NCBI GenBank assembly: GCA_964020155.1
Contig: OZ026557.1
Location: 5,223,733-5,287,732 of the forward strand
Source: Chondrilla cf. caribensis
Lineage: Eukaryota; Porifera; Demospongiae; Chondrillida; Chondrillidae
Direction of reading: 5' to 3'
DNA length: 64,000 bases
Positions 37,758-47,336 of the stretch are shown here, one piece after another; the first letter of the stretch is position 1; every line of letters begins with the position of its first letter. The notes under the pieces are model-generated. The model saw only the letters and a list, made by a program, of their open reading frames with translations, made no database searches and was not told where the DNA came from. The translations under genes and the position numbers were made by a program.

Positions 37758-38882
37758 TGTGTACTGTGTCTACCGTATGTACTGTATGTATTGTGTGTAC
37801 TGTGTACCGTATGTACTGTGTCTACCGTATGTACTGTGTGTACTGTGTACCGTATGTACTGTGTGTACTGTGTACCGTATGTACTGTGTCTACCGTATGT
37901 ACTGTGTGTACTGTGTACCGTATGTACTGTGTCTACCGTATGTACTGTGTGTACTGTGTACTGTATGTACTGTGTCTACCGTGTGTACTGTGTGTACTGC
38001 GTGTACTGTGTGTACTGTGTACCGTATGTGCTTTGTCTACTGTATGTACTGTATGTACTGTGTGTACTGTGTACCGTATGTACTGTGTCTACCGTATGTA
38101 CCGTATGTACTGTGTCTACTGTATGTACTGTGTGTACTGTGTACCGTATGTACTGTGTCTACCGTATGTACTGTGTGTACTGCGTGTACTGTGTGTACTG
38201 TGTACCGTATGTGCTGTGTCTACCGTATGTACTGTATGTACTGTGTGTACTGTGTACCGTATGTACTGTGTCTACCGTATGTACCGTATGTACTGTGTAC
38301 CGTATGTGCTGTGTCTACCGTATGTACTGTATGTACTGTGTGTACTGTGTACCGTATGTACCGTGTCTACCGTATGTACCGTGTGTACTGTGTCTACTGT
38401 ATGTACTGTGTGTACTGTGTACCGTATGTACTGTGTCTACCGTATGTACCGTATGTACTGTGTACCGTATGTGCTGTGTCTACCGTATGTACTGTATGTA
38501 CTGTGTGTACTGTGTACCGTATGTACTGTGTCTACCGTATGTACCGTATGTACTGTGTCTACCGTATGTACTGTGTGTACTGTGTACCGTATGTACTGTG
38601 TCTACCGTATGTACTGTGTGTACTGCGTGTACCGTGTGTACTGTGTACCGTATGTGCTGTGTCTACCGTATGTACTGTATGTACTGTGTGTACTGTGTAC
38701 CGTATGTACTGTGTCTACCGTATGTACCGTATGTACTGTGTCTACCGTATGTACTGTGTGTACTGTGTACCGTATGTACTGTGTCTACCATATGTACCGT
38801 GTGTACTGTGTACCGTATGTACTGTGTCTACCGTATGTACTGTGTGTACTGTATGTACTGCATGTACTGTATGTACTGTGTA
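37683..38882. repeat. (GT)n followed by minisatellite A, block 4
   Basis: Same organisation as blocks 2 and 3. It holds about 1.1 kb of 9-mers with more TACCGTATGTACCGTATG doublets than the earlier blocks. Confidence 0.9.
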
Positions 38883-39203
38883 GCCCATTTTGACACTGGT
38901 GTGTCTTGGCATGCTAGACACGTATGTAGTTCTTCAAGGTTTCTTTGTCAGTCCTTGGTGTCACTCTTTGAGAAGTCAGACTGCTGTGATGTGGTCTTGT
39001 AGCTGTCCCAACATCAGTCTGCTGTACACTGGTAGTTATGGTGACAGTTTATTCATAGGGGTATTTATTTGTCCACTCATCCAACTACCTAAGCCACCTA
39101 AACTCTGTCCACCTGTGAGCAGTTGATGTTGGATGCGTGTAGTTTGGTGCTGTTAGGTGTTGTGGTCACAGTCTGCTCTGTTTGTTCTGTTGTGATTGTA
39201 CAG

Positions 39204-39259
39204 GCATGATGATGGAGGGGATATTCAGAGTATCGGGAGCCAAGATAAGAATCAATGAA
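39204..39259 (+). CDS. RhoGAP arginine-finger exon (copy 4 of 4)
   Basis: The last identical exon copy, with intact acceptor and donor. Downstream the minisatellite is only about 130 bp long and then runs into the 92-bp repeat and AT-rich segment. I find no further convincing GAP exon, so the gene either has a very distant continuation or is broken here. Confidence 0.7.
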
Positions 39260-39265
39260 GTATGT

Positions 39266-39267
<2 letters not shown>

Positions 39268-39328
<61 letters not shown>

Positions 39329-39466
39329 TGTGTACTGTGTCTACCGTATGTACTGTATGTACTGTGTGTACTGTGTACCGTATGTACTGTGTCTACCGTA
39401 TGTACTGTGTGTACTGTGTACCGTATGTACTGTGTCTACCGTATGTACTGTATGTACTGTGTGTAC
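39268..39466. repeat. (GT)n and truncated minisatellite A, block 5
   Basis: About 66 bp of (GT)n plus about 130 bp of 9-bp-period repeat, ending abruptly at 'gtgtgtacgacc', where the 92-bp repeat begins. Confidence 0.85.
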
Positions 39467-39610
39467 GACCATGGAGGGTCGTTCGTCAAGGGTGTATGTA
39501 TTGTGTGTTTGTGTAAAAAAAGTCAGTCTCCTAAATGAAGGTGCGTAGCAACTTGCAACCATGGAGGGTCGTTCGTCAAGGGTGTATGTATTGTGTGTTT
39601 GTGTAAAAAA
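39467..39610. repeat. 92-bp repeat, about 1.5 copies
   Basis: The unit contains 'accatggagggtcgttcgtc', 'gtgtttgtgtaaaaaa' and 'gtcagtctcct'. The same repeat is expanded to six copies at 57,090–57,600. Confidence 0.85.
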
Positions 39611-40571
39611 GTCCTCCTCTCCCTCTTCCTCCTAGTGTGTTACATGCACCCTTTCTGTTGCCTTCCTCTTTGTAGGTGTGCTGCTGGGACTTCTTTCATC
39701 CCACCACTTTTCGACATTTGGACTGACTGTTATTAGCTTTATTCTTTTTTGCTAACTGACTATGTATGCATGTATGTACATGCATGTGTCGTTTTTAATT
39801 TCATTATTGTTGTATATTATCCTATTTATATGAGATAATACATAATAATGAACAAGAAATAATAATACAACTTGGCATATATACATAAATAAGACATACA
39901 ACTATTGCAATTAATTATGAGAATAATGGTAAAGTAGATAAATGAATAAATAAAAATTGGATAAAAGTAAAGTATGTCATTGGGTGATGTGAGCCTCATT
40001 GACAATCACATCAATTGCATGGGTTGTCATTGAAATAATTATTCTAGATCTTCATGGCTATTGGCATCTAATAATATATTATTACATTGTGATCTGGACA
40101 TGCACATGTATAATATGTAGTATAATACGTATAATATAATTTTATTATAATATTGAGATGCATGCATGATGCTATATTATACCCTAACCCTATACTTATA
40201 ATTATTATATAAACTCCACTAACATAATAATAATAATATGCTATGTTATATGTAATAATATTATTATTGCCATAAAGCATACAAGTATACTATAATATTA
40301 TGCTATATACACTAGATACTATTATACATACTATCATAACAATAAACTGTATCAATGGACTATGTATCTCTATCTTGTCTCCTACATTCGCAACCTAAGA
40401 AATTCAGTATCATATCCACACTGCATGGAAGATAGCAAACAGAAAGGTACAAAGGTATAAACACTTGCACACGTCGAATACGTATATATATATAGATACC
40501 TAAATAACTGTACATGAACAAACAGCTGATCACCTTGCACGCGTGCTTGGACTGTCACGCTAAATTTGGAC

Positions 40572-40785
40572 CACCTAACCCCACTTCTAACCCCAAGCCT
40601 ATCCTACCCTAACCCCAATTCTAACTGCAAGCCTACCCTAACCTAACCTAACCCTAACCGCAAGCCTACCCTAACCTAACCTAACCCTAACCGAAAGCCT
40701 ACCCTAACCCTAACCCATGCCTACCCTACCCTAACCTAACCTAACCCCAACCCTACCCAAACCCTAACCCTAACCTTAACCCGGT
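40572..40785. repeat. Degenerate CCCTAA (telomere-type) repeats in segment D, copy 1
   Basis: Tandem CCTAACC, CCCTAACC and 'aagcctaccctaac' variants over about 215 bp, in the opposite orientation to the TTAGGG tracts at unit boundaries. They lie where an inverted copy of the 33,037–33,059 mini-exon would be expected. Confidence 0.85.
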
Positions 40786-40937
40786 GGGTCCAACTTTTCC
40801 CAAAATGTGGACCGGGGGGACGCATTTTGGGGACAGGACCTTATCCAACAGCAGACAGAGAAAATACATGGAAGTATTGTACATAAAGTCCTAATTGACC
40901 AAGAGATACGTCACGAGATGCATCCAATTGTACTTAC

Positions 40938-40971
40938 TGATTGGCCCTTTGTCCTTTCTCGTGGACGCCAT
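40938..40971 (-). pseudogene. Inverted copy of MASTRKDKGPI first exon (copy A)
   Basis: On the minus strand a 34-bp block matches 32,909–32,942, with start codon, GTAAGT donor and a synonymous difference (ACA to ACG). The following exon region is replaced by CCCTAA repeats, and the later mini-exon has lost its donor and gained one base (about 40,390). It is probably a dead copy, though its coding sequence is still conserved. Confidence 0.55.
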
Positions 40972-41708
40972 TTTAGACTGCACCATGTGATTGAAAATGG
41001 CCGCATTACAATATATACACACGTATATATGTGTGTATGCATAAATACTTGTATATAGGCAGTATGTACTCGCTATACCAACGAATACTTCAAGGGCCTT
41101 GAAGGTACTATGAATAATATTACTGTACCACGTGATTGAAAATGGCCGCGTTACAATATATGCACGTATGTGTGTGTATGCCCATATGCATGTATATAGG
41201 CAGTATGTACTCGCTATGCCAAGGTACTATGAATAACATATCGACGAGCTACATATCTTCTTTTATATTATAAGTTCTACGCAGCACAACTTCACTGGGA
41301 AGGTAATAATGTTGAAATGAGTTACAAAATGGATAAAAGATGAAATAAAATAATTTCAAGAGTTATAGTCAATTAGTAGTGTCAAAAATGGACCTGCAGA
41401 GAGAGAGAAAAGGAAAGTAAATTAATTTCACAAGTATTGCTGAATTGTAATAGCTCTAAAGAGAAACTGTGAACTCTCTCACTCGATGGATCCCCACCAG
41501 AGCTGGTACAGTGGAGACCAGCAACCGCATACACAGTTTAAATTTCGCGCCAAATGAATTAATACAGTGAGATGCCCTTCAAGGCCCTTGAAGATCGACG
41601 CCCCCGCCCATACATGGGTATAGGAGCAAGGTGGACATTTGGAGGTAAATAGCAACTAGCCTGGACAAGTTGGAGGGCCCATGGTAGAGTTTCACAGTCT
41701 AATAACCG

Positions 41709-41726
41709 TTAGGGTTAGGGTTAGGG
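41709..41726. repeat. Interstitial telomere-like tract (unit 2 boundary)
   Basis: Exactly three TTAGGG repeats join segment D ('tctaataaccg') to the recombinase intron remnant ('cgcacatttctcgg'). The intact arrangement at 59,708–62,252 has 2.5 kb, including three recombinase exons, between the same two sequences. Confidence 0.9.
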
Positions 41727-41791
41727 CGCACATTTCTCGGCTAATGTTGTCGCTGTCGTGTTCACAGGTCAGTAGTAGACACTGTACTCAC

Positions 41792-42675
41792 CATGTAATC
41801 CACTGGCGACGCTCTTTAAGAGACTGCCAACTGTGGTGTGCCGTAGAGGTGGTGGTGTCCTTTCGATATCCCTCCCTCTTTTTGGTCAGCCATCTGAACA
41901 TCTTTTCCTCTTTAAGTTCCTTCCCCTGCATGTCACAGCGGTAGCGTAGGCCCGCTATCAGGTGGTCGCAATACGTGGACATTGTGCCACCCTTCAGTTG
42001 CCTTTCCTCTTGTACCCACTTCAGGAACCCTTCAACACACTCACGGTCCTCAAGTCTTTCCAGACACGGCTCCGAGCCTCCATTTGCCAGGTACGTAAAG
42101 AACATGAGTATATGGATGTTTATCTTACGCCAAGTCTCTGCACTGACTGGATCGCCTTGTCGAACGATACTACCAGGATCCCGGTAGTATTTTTCCATGC
42201 TTGCCAAGGTGTCCTGTGCTTCGGGGTAGTCCCCTACCTCCAGGTATCTCCTCTTAGCCCCCCCTGGTTTTGTAGGCGGGGTGTACTCATCACTGTCACT
42301 GGATGAGCAGGCTATCACCAGTCCAGTGTGTCTCTTTGGGCGAGCTTTCGCATCCTTGACTGCTTGTCCAGGCTGAGTGGAGGGAGTGGGGTTCTGGTTG
42401 CTCTTCATTTGCGGGGGTCCACTGGGAGGGGGAGGGGGGAGTTCAGTTTTAGGGGGTCCACTGGGAGGGGGAGGGGGGGATTCAGTTTTGGGGGGTCCAC
42501 TGGGAGGGGGAGGGGGGAGTTCAGTTTTGGGGGGTCCACTGGGAGGGGGATGGCAAGCAACAGTCTTCTCTGACTTTTCTGCTCCAAGTTGAGAGCAAAG
42601 GTTGGAGCAGACAGTGATGTCAGTTCCGAGGGACTGCATGAAGTCCTGGTAGAGTTTCTCCTGATTTGGGTCCAT
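41792..42675 (-). pseudogene. Tyrosine recombinase, N-terminal exon only (copy 2, truncated)
   Basis: A single 884-bp exon (294 codons plus two bases) appears identical to the first exon of the complete gene (62,318–63,201) and starts MDPNQEKLYQDF. It ends at the same GTGAGT donor. All three downstream exons are missing because segment D is joined to the intron at TTAGGG repeats (41,709–41,726). Near identity with copy 3 says the deletion is recent. The frame stays open upstream to 42,930 through repeated Pro-rich codons, but copy 1 is in a different frame there, so that extension is not taken as coding. Confidence 0.8.
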
Positions 42676-42977
42676 TATCTCTGGGAAGTTAGGACTGGAT
42701 GAGCAGGCTACTGGATGGCTGGCACTTTGGGTGATTGCCTCATTTTCGCCTGGGAGTGTTGAGGGCCATAAGCCTTTTGCTGGGTGCATTGGTGGGTCTT
42801 GTGGGGTGGGCGTGACCAGAGTGGGCACTGCTGGGCATGACCCCCTGTGGTCAGCATGGGTGATTGCCTCATTTTCGCCTGGGAGTGTTGAGGGCCATAA
42901 GCCATTTGCTGGGGGCATTGGTGGGACCATCCATTATTATGGATGTTATTGTCATTATATTATATGGTATAAAGAAA

Positions 42978-43841
42978 ATGGCCGAAGTGAGTTAGCCCAT
43001 GCAATGGTGTGTCACACTTGTACCTGTATTTCTCTCTGACTCTCCAGGCCTTAGATGAAATGAACGACCAGGTGAGTCCACGCGTAATGGCATCGACCAT
43101 TAGGCATGCTTCACTCCCATTCTCTTTTGTAGGACCTGCAGGAGCTAAAAAAAGTAAGTAAAACTAAAATGTTTTAGTAATGTTCTGGACCTTTTAGTTA
43201 ATCATAACTGTAACTAACTGAAAGAACAAGAGTCACCTTCAAAAAAATATAACTGTAACTAAAAGTGTGAATGATGTCCCTAGTATGTACCATGTGGCCA
43301 CAAGGCGAACTGCACTCGTACGTAAGGTTATGTACTCTGTAGTCTGTGGACAAGGAATGCCGCAAGCGTAAGGCGGCAGCGGCCTCGATGGACACCACTG
43401 CAGAGGTTGTGAGTGATGTGCAGGGCTGACCGGACCAGTAGCTGTGTGAGCAACTATTCCCCACCACGTGTCCAGGGCCCCGTCAACACAAACAAAGGCA
43501 AGAGGAAGCCTGGCCAGGGAGGCCCCCAGTCGGGACAGGGCCAGCCGGGGCCCAGCACCCCTGGCTCTGAGCAAGTGAGACACCTGGCACAATGTCTCCG
43601 TGCATGTAATTAATGGGATCTGCCATCTCTCCTACAGCCAAGCCCCCCCCTCCTGACACACCCCATGGGCATGCTGCCCCAGACACCACCCGGCAGTTAC
43701 AAGAACTGCCGGGTGGTGTACCACTTCAACCTCACACCACCCCCACCTCCTACTCCCCAAAGACAGGGGCGGCCCCGAAGGAAGAGGAGGAGGAGGGGGA
43801 AGAAGAAGCAGGGGCCTGGGAAGAAAGAAACGCAGGTGTAA
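42978..43841 (+). CDS. Six-exon small basic protein (copy 2)
   Basis: Exons are 42,978–42,986, 43,048–43,071, 43,133–43,153, 43,343–43,408, 43,476–43,574 and 43,638–43,841. All introns are in phase 0 with GT–AG ends, predicting 140 residues. Relative to copy 1 there are deletions of 3, 9 and 3 bases, each whole codons (one Ala, three Gly/Gln residues, one Ser). Several third-position changes are also seen. The basic tail and the YKNCRVV..HFNL core are kept, with a Leu-to-Tyr change in the core. Function is unknown. Its constant head-to-head position with the recombinase suggests a shared mobile unit. Confidence 0.7.
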
Positions 43842-44045
43842 CCTGCGTTTCTTATCCCCCCCGTCTTTATTAACTAACAATATTTATGTACACATGATTA
43901 TTTATTTTGATTGTAATCAACAATAATGATGATCCATAATAATGACAATAACATGGTATGCATGATATCGGCGATAGCGATGTTATAATGTACGTACGTA
44001 CGTAGTCCAATGATACAGTATTATTATTATTATAATAATTGTAAC

Positions 44046-44851
44046 TAGCGATTCCAGAGAAATTATTAAAATCCTTCTTTAGGCATCTTTATTCTAATTT
44101 TCATCTTTTAGAATATTTAAGATATTCTATAGTTTTTATTTGATGAAAATCGGTTCAGTAGAAACCAAGATATGGGCTTCAAAAGGCGACCGATCAGCGG
44201 TACGAGTCTAACCAGCTAATGATATTCATTGCAATAACCACTCGTGGTCACGCGGCTCACCATACTAAAATTAATACTGCAATATATGCATGATTATAAT
44301 AAAAAATCGTAAATCGCGTATGAGATCGAATCGATCAATTTCGAAATCAACCTGAAGAAACCGGCAAGCATTATTGTGAACACAAAAAGTAGTGTATGCA
44401 GTGCTTAAATGACATAGCATAAGTATAAGCTGCACCATGGGTTTATATCATGTGCATATAACGAAATCAAAATCCTTGATTTCCAATGCCGAAGGTCGAA
44501 TTGAAAGAATTCGAATACGACAGTTGAACAAAGTCCAACTATGACGGAAATGGATGATAGCAGTTTAGAAGTTGAATGTGCAGCAGTTCGCGCACAATAC
44601 TGCAAAGAGACCAACTATTGGTTACGATGTATGCTAATTTCGCCGATAATGGAAACCAGAAAAAAGAAAATACGATTAAACCTATCTTGATAGTAAGCTC
44701 AGGTCTTCACTTAAAATCGTACCAAGAGATAAATATATTCGTTCGTCTTGTCTCCCTTGGAAATATCGTGACCACTCGTCGTACATTAAAACAATATAAA
44801 TTAGGAGTTAGGTATTATTTTATATTAGTTACAATATCGTTGGAATCGCTA
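44046..44851. mobile_element. 806-bp non-autonomous DNA transposon (MITE-like)
   Basis: The ends are perfect 11-bp inverted repeats, TAGCGATTCCA and TGGAATCGCTA. They are flanked by a 7-bp target duplication TTGTAAC (44,039–44,045 and 44,852–44,858). The matching locus in unit 1 (about 32,861) has one TTGTAAC and no insert, an empty site. Internal open frames are under 95 codons and unrecognised. The superfamily cannot be assigned from the ends alone. Confidence 0.85.
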
Positions 44852-44908
44852 TTGTAACGCGGCCATTATAAATCACGTGACGATCCAAAAGGGCGCAATT
44901 TTTTTAAT

Positions 44909-44942
44909 ATGGCGTCCACAAGAAAGGACAAAGGGCCAATCG
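44909..44942 (+). CDS. RhoGAP-type first exon (copy 2)
   Basis: Encodes MASTRKDKGPI exactly as 32,909–32,942, with the donor changed from GTAAGT to GTAGGT. The following mini-exons (about 45,037–45,059 and 45,146–45,176) are conserved, but the RhoGAP exon is destroyed (see 45,260–45,333), so this copy cannot make the GAP protein. Confidence 0.45.
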
Positions 44943-45259
44943 GTAGGTACAATTTGATTGACTCCGTGATTTATCTCGGTCAATTACGACTTTATGTATA
45001 TTTCTTCCATCCTTTCTCCGTCTGATGTCGGATCAGGTCGAAGCACGTGCAAGCTTAAGGTGATCACAGTTATTTAAGTATATGTATCTGACGTGTGGTA
45101 AGTGTTTATACCTTTATACCTTTCTTCTTGTCATCTTCCATGTAGTGTGGATGTGATACGGAATTCTTAGGTTGCGGTAAGTACAAATTGAATGTTAACA
45201 ATGTAGCGTTTATTTCTTTGTTTCTTCCTTTCTATTTTTACGATGTCTTTGGAAGTCAG

Positions 45260-45333
45260 TCGAGGTCACCTCCATCTCCTCCCCTCCTCCACTCCTGGTC
45301 TCCCCAAGTCACAGCCAGTACACATCCTTCAAC
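45260..45333 (+). pseudogene. Truncated RhoGAP exon (copy 2)
   Basis: After acceptor 'agtcag' the sequence reads in the RhoGAP frame (EVTSISSPPPLLVSPSHSQY then TSFN) and breaks after codon AAC at 45,333, where minisatellite B begins. The two-base entry TC|GAG fits the phase-1 end of the preceding mini-exon, supporting the exon order proposed for copy 1. The PLVPDII…SKG part is lost. Confidence 0.6.
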
Positions 45334-47040
45334 AGTGTATCCAGTAGGTTAGCGATGTGTCCAGTGTTAGCAGTGTATCCAGTATGTTAGCAGTGTATCC
45401 AGTATGTTAGCGGTGTGTCCAGTATGTTAGCGGTGTGTCCAGTGTTAGTTGTGTGTCCAGTGTTAGCGGTGTATCCAGTATGTTAGCAGTGTATCCAGTA
45501 TGTTAGCGGTGTGTCCAGTGTTAGTTGTGTGCCCAGTATGTTAGTGGTGTGTCAGCGGTGTATCCAGTATGTTAGCAGTGTGTCCAGTGTTAGCAGTGTA
45601 TCCAGTATGTTAGCGGCGTGTCCAGTGTTAGTTGTGTGCCCAGTATGTTAGCAGTGTATCCAGTATGTTAGCGGTGTGTCCAGTGTTAGTTGTGTGTCCA
45701 GTGTTAATTGTGTGCCCAGTATGTTAGCAGTGTATCCAGTATGTTAGCGGTGTGTCCAGTGTTAGCGGTGTATCCAGTATGTTAGCAGTGTATCCAGTAT
45801 GTTAGCAGTGTGTCCAGTGTTAGCAGTGTATCCAGTATGTTAGCGGCGTGTCCAGTGTTAGTTGTGTGCCCAGTATGTTAGCAGTGTATCCAGTATGTTA
45901 GCGGTGTGTCCAGTGTTAGTTGTGTGACTAGTATGTTAGCAGTGTATCCAGTATGTTAGCGGTGTGTCCAGTGTTAGTTGTGTGCCCAGTATGTTAGTGG
46001 CGTGTCAGCGGTGTATCCAGTATGTTAGCAGTGTATCCAGTATGTTAGCGGTGTGTCCAGTGTTAGCGGTGTGTCCAGTATGTTAGCAGTGTGTCCAGTG
46101 TTAGTTGTGTGTCCAGTGTTAGCGGTGTGTCCAGTATGTTAGCGGTGTGTCCAGTATGTTAGCGGTGTGTCCAGTATGTTAGCGGTGTGTCCAGTGTTAG
46201 CGGTGTGTCCAGTATGTTAGCGGTGTGTCCAGTGTTAGTTGTGTGACTAGTATGTTAGCAGTGTATCCAGTATGTTAGCGGTGTGTCCAGTGTTAGTAGT
46301 GTGCCCAGTATGTTAGCAGTGTATCCAGTATGTTAGCGGTGTGTCCAGTGTTAGTTGTGTGCCCAGTATGTTAGTGGCGTGTCAGCGGTGTATCCAGTAT
46401 GTTAGCAGTGTGTCCAGTGTTAGCAGTGTATCCAGTATGTTAGCAGTGTATCCAGTATGTTAGCGGCGTGTCCAGTGTTAGTTGTGTGCCCAGTATGTTA
46501 GCAGTGTATCCAGTATGTTAGCAGTGTGTCCAGTGTTAGCAGTGTATCCAGTATGTTAGCAGTGTATCCAGTATGTTAGCGGCGTGTCCAGTGTTAGTTG
46601 TGTGCCCAGTATGTTAGCAGTGTATCCAGTATGTTAGCGGTGTGTCCAGTGTTAGTTGTGTGCCCAGTATGTTAGCAGTGTATCCAGTATGTTAGGGTGT
46701 GTCCAGTGTTAGTTGTGTGACTAGTATGTTAGCAGTGTATCCAGTATGTTAGCGGTGTGTCCAGTGTTAGTTGTGTGCCCAGTATGTTAGTGGCGTGTCA
46801 GCGGTGTATCCAGTATGTTAGCAGTGTGTCCAGTGTTAGCAGTGTATCCAGTATGTTAGCAGTGTATCCAGTATGTTAGCGGTGTGTCCAGTGTTAGCGG
46901 TGTGTCCAGTATGTTAGCGGTGTGTCCAGTATGTTAGCGGTGTGTCCAGTGTTAGTTGTGTGTCCAGTGTTAGCGGTGTATCCAGTATGTTAGCGGTGTG
47001 TCCAGTGTTAGTTGTGTGTCCAGTGTTAGCAGTGTATCCA
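45334..47040. repeat. Minisatellite B, block 1 (~20-bp unit)
   Basis: Units of about 17–20 bp such as 'gtgtatccagtatgttagcg', 'gtgtgtccagtgttagtt' and 'gtgtgcccagtatgttagca' are arranged in recurring multi-unit patterns. No coding function. The frames are repeat artefacts. Confidence 0.95.
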
Positions 47041-47199
47041 GTATGTATGTACTGTGTCTACCGTATGTACTGTGTGTACTGTGTACCATATGTACTGTGT
47101 CTACTGTGTGTACTGTGTACCGTATGTACTGTGTCTACCATATGTACTGTGTGTACTGTATGTACTGTGTGTACTGTATGTACTGCATGTACAGTATGT

Positions 47200-47231
<32 letters not shown>

Positions 47232-47336
47232 TACTGCATGTACTGTGTGTACTGTGTAGCTCATTTTGACACTGGTGTGTCTTGGCATGCTAGACATGTA
47301 CGTACGTACGTATGTAGTTCTTCAAGGTTTTTTGTG
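47041..47336. repeat. Minisatellite A fragment embedded in B, with poly-T (copy 1)
   Basis: About 160 bp of the TGTACTGTG family are followed by a poly-T tract (47,199–47,231, one C). Then come 'cattttgacactggtgtgtc', an (ACGT)n tract and 'gtagttcttcaaggtt', i.e. the start of the intron spacer seen at 34,859. This shows that minisatellite B grew inside the same intron. Confidence 0.85.

Larger units (their letters stand above)
39611..41708. repeat. AT-rich segment D (copy 1)
   Basis: This 2.1 kb segment is repeated at 57,611–59,708; over most of its length the offset is exactly 18,000. It holds AT-rich sequence (39,770–40,340), an inverted degenerate copy of the RhoGAP-type 5' region (about 40,380–41,000), CCCTAA-type repeats (40,572–40,785) and a direct duplication of about 115 bp (40,981–41,080 against 41,125–41,220). 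No intact gene is seen. Confidence 0.85.

Noticed and set aside
33592..39002. Very long plus-strand open frames (400–450 codons) rich in Val, Cys, Tyr and Thr
   Set aside because: They come from the 9-bp-period minisatellite, which stays open in all three plus frames. Composition follows the repeat, and splice signals show this is intron sequence.
42676..42930. Extended N-terminus of the recombinase (MVPPMPPANG…)
   Set aside because: The frame is not conserved in copy 1, and the DNA is a local ~100-bp duplication. The Met at 42,675 has better start context.
44405..44857. Genes inside the 806-bp transposon
   Set aside because: Two frames of 69 and 93 codons on opposite strands match nothing recognisable and lack transposase motifs. 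The element looks non-autonomous.
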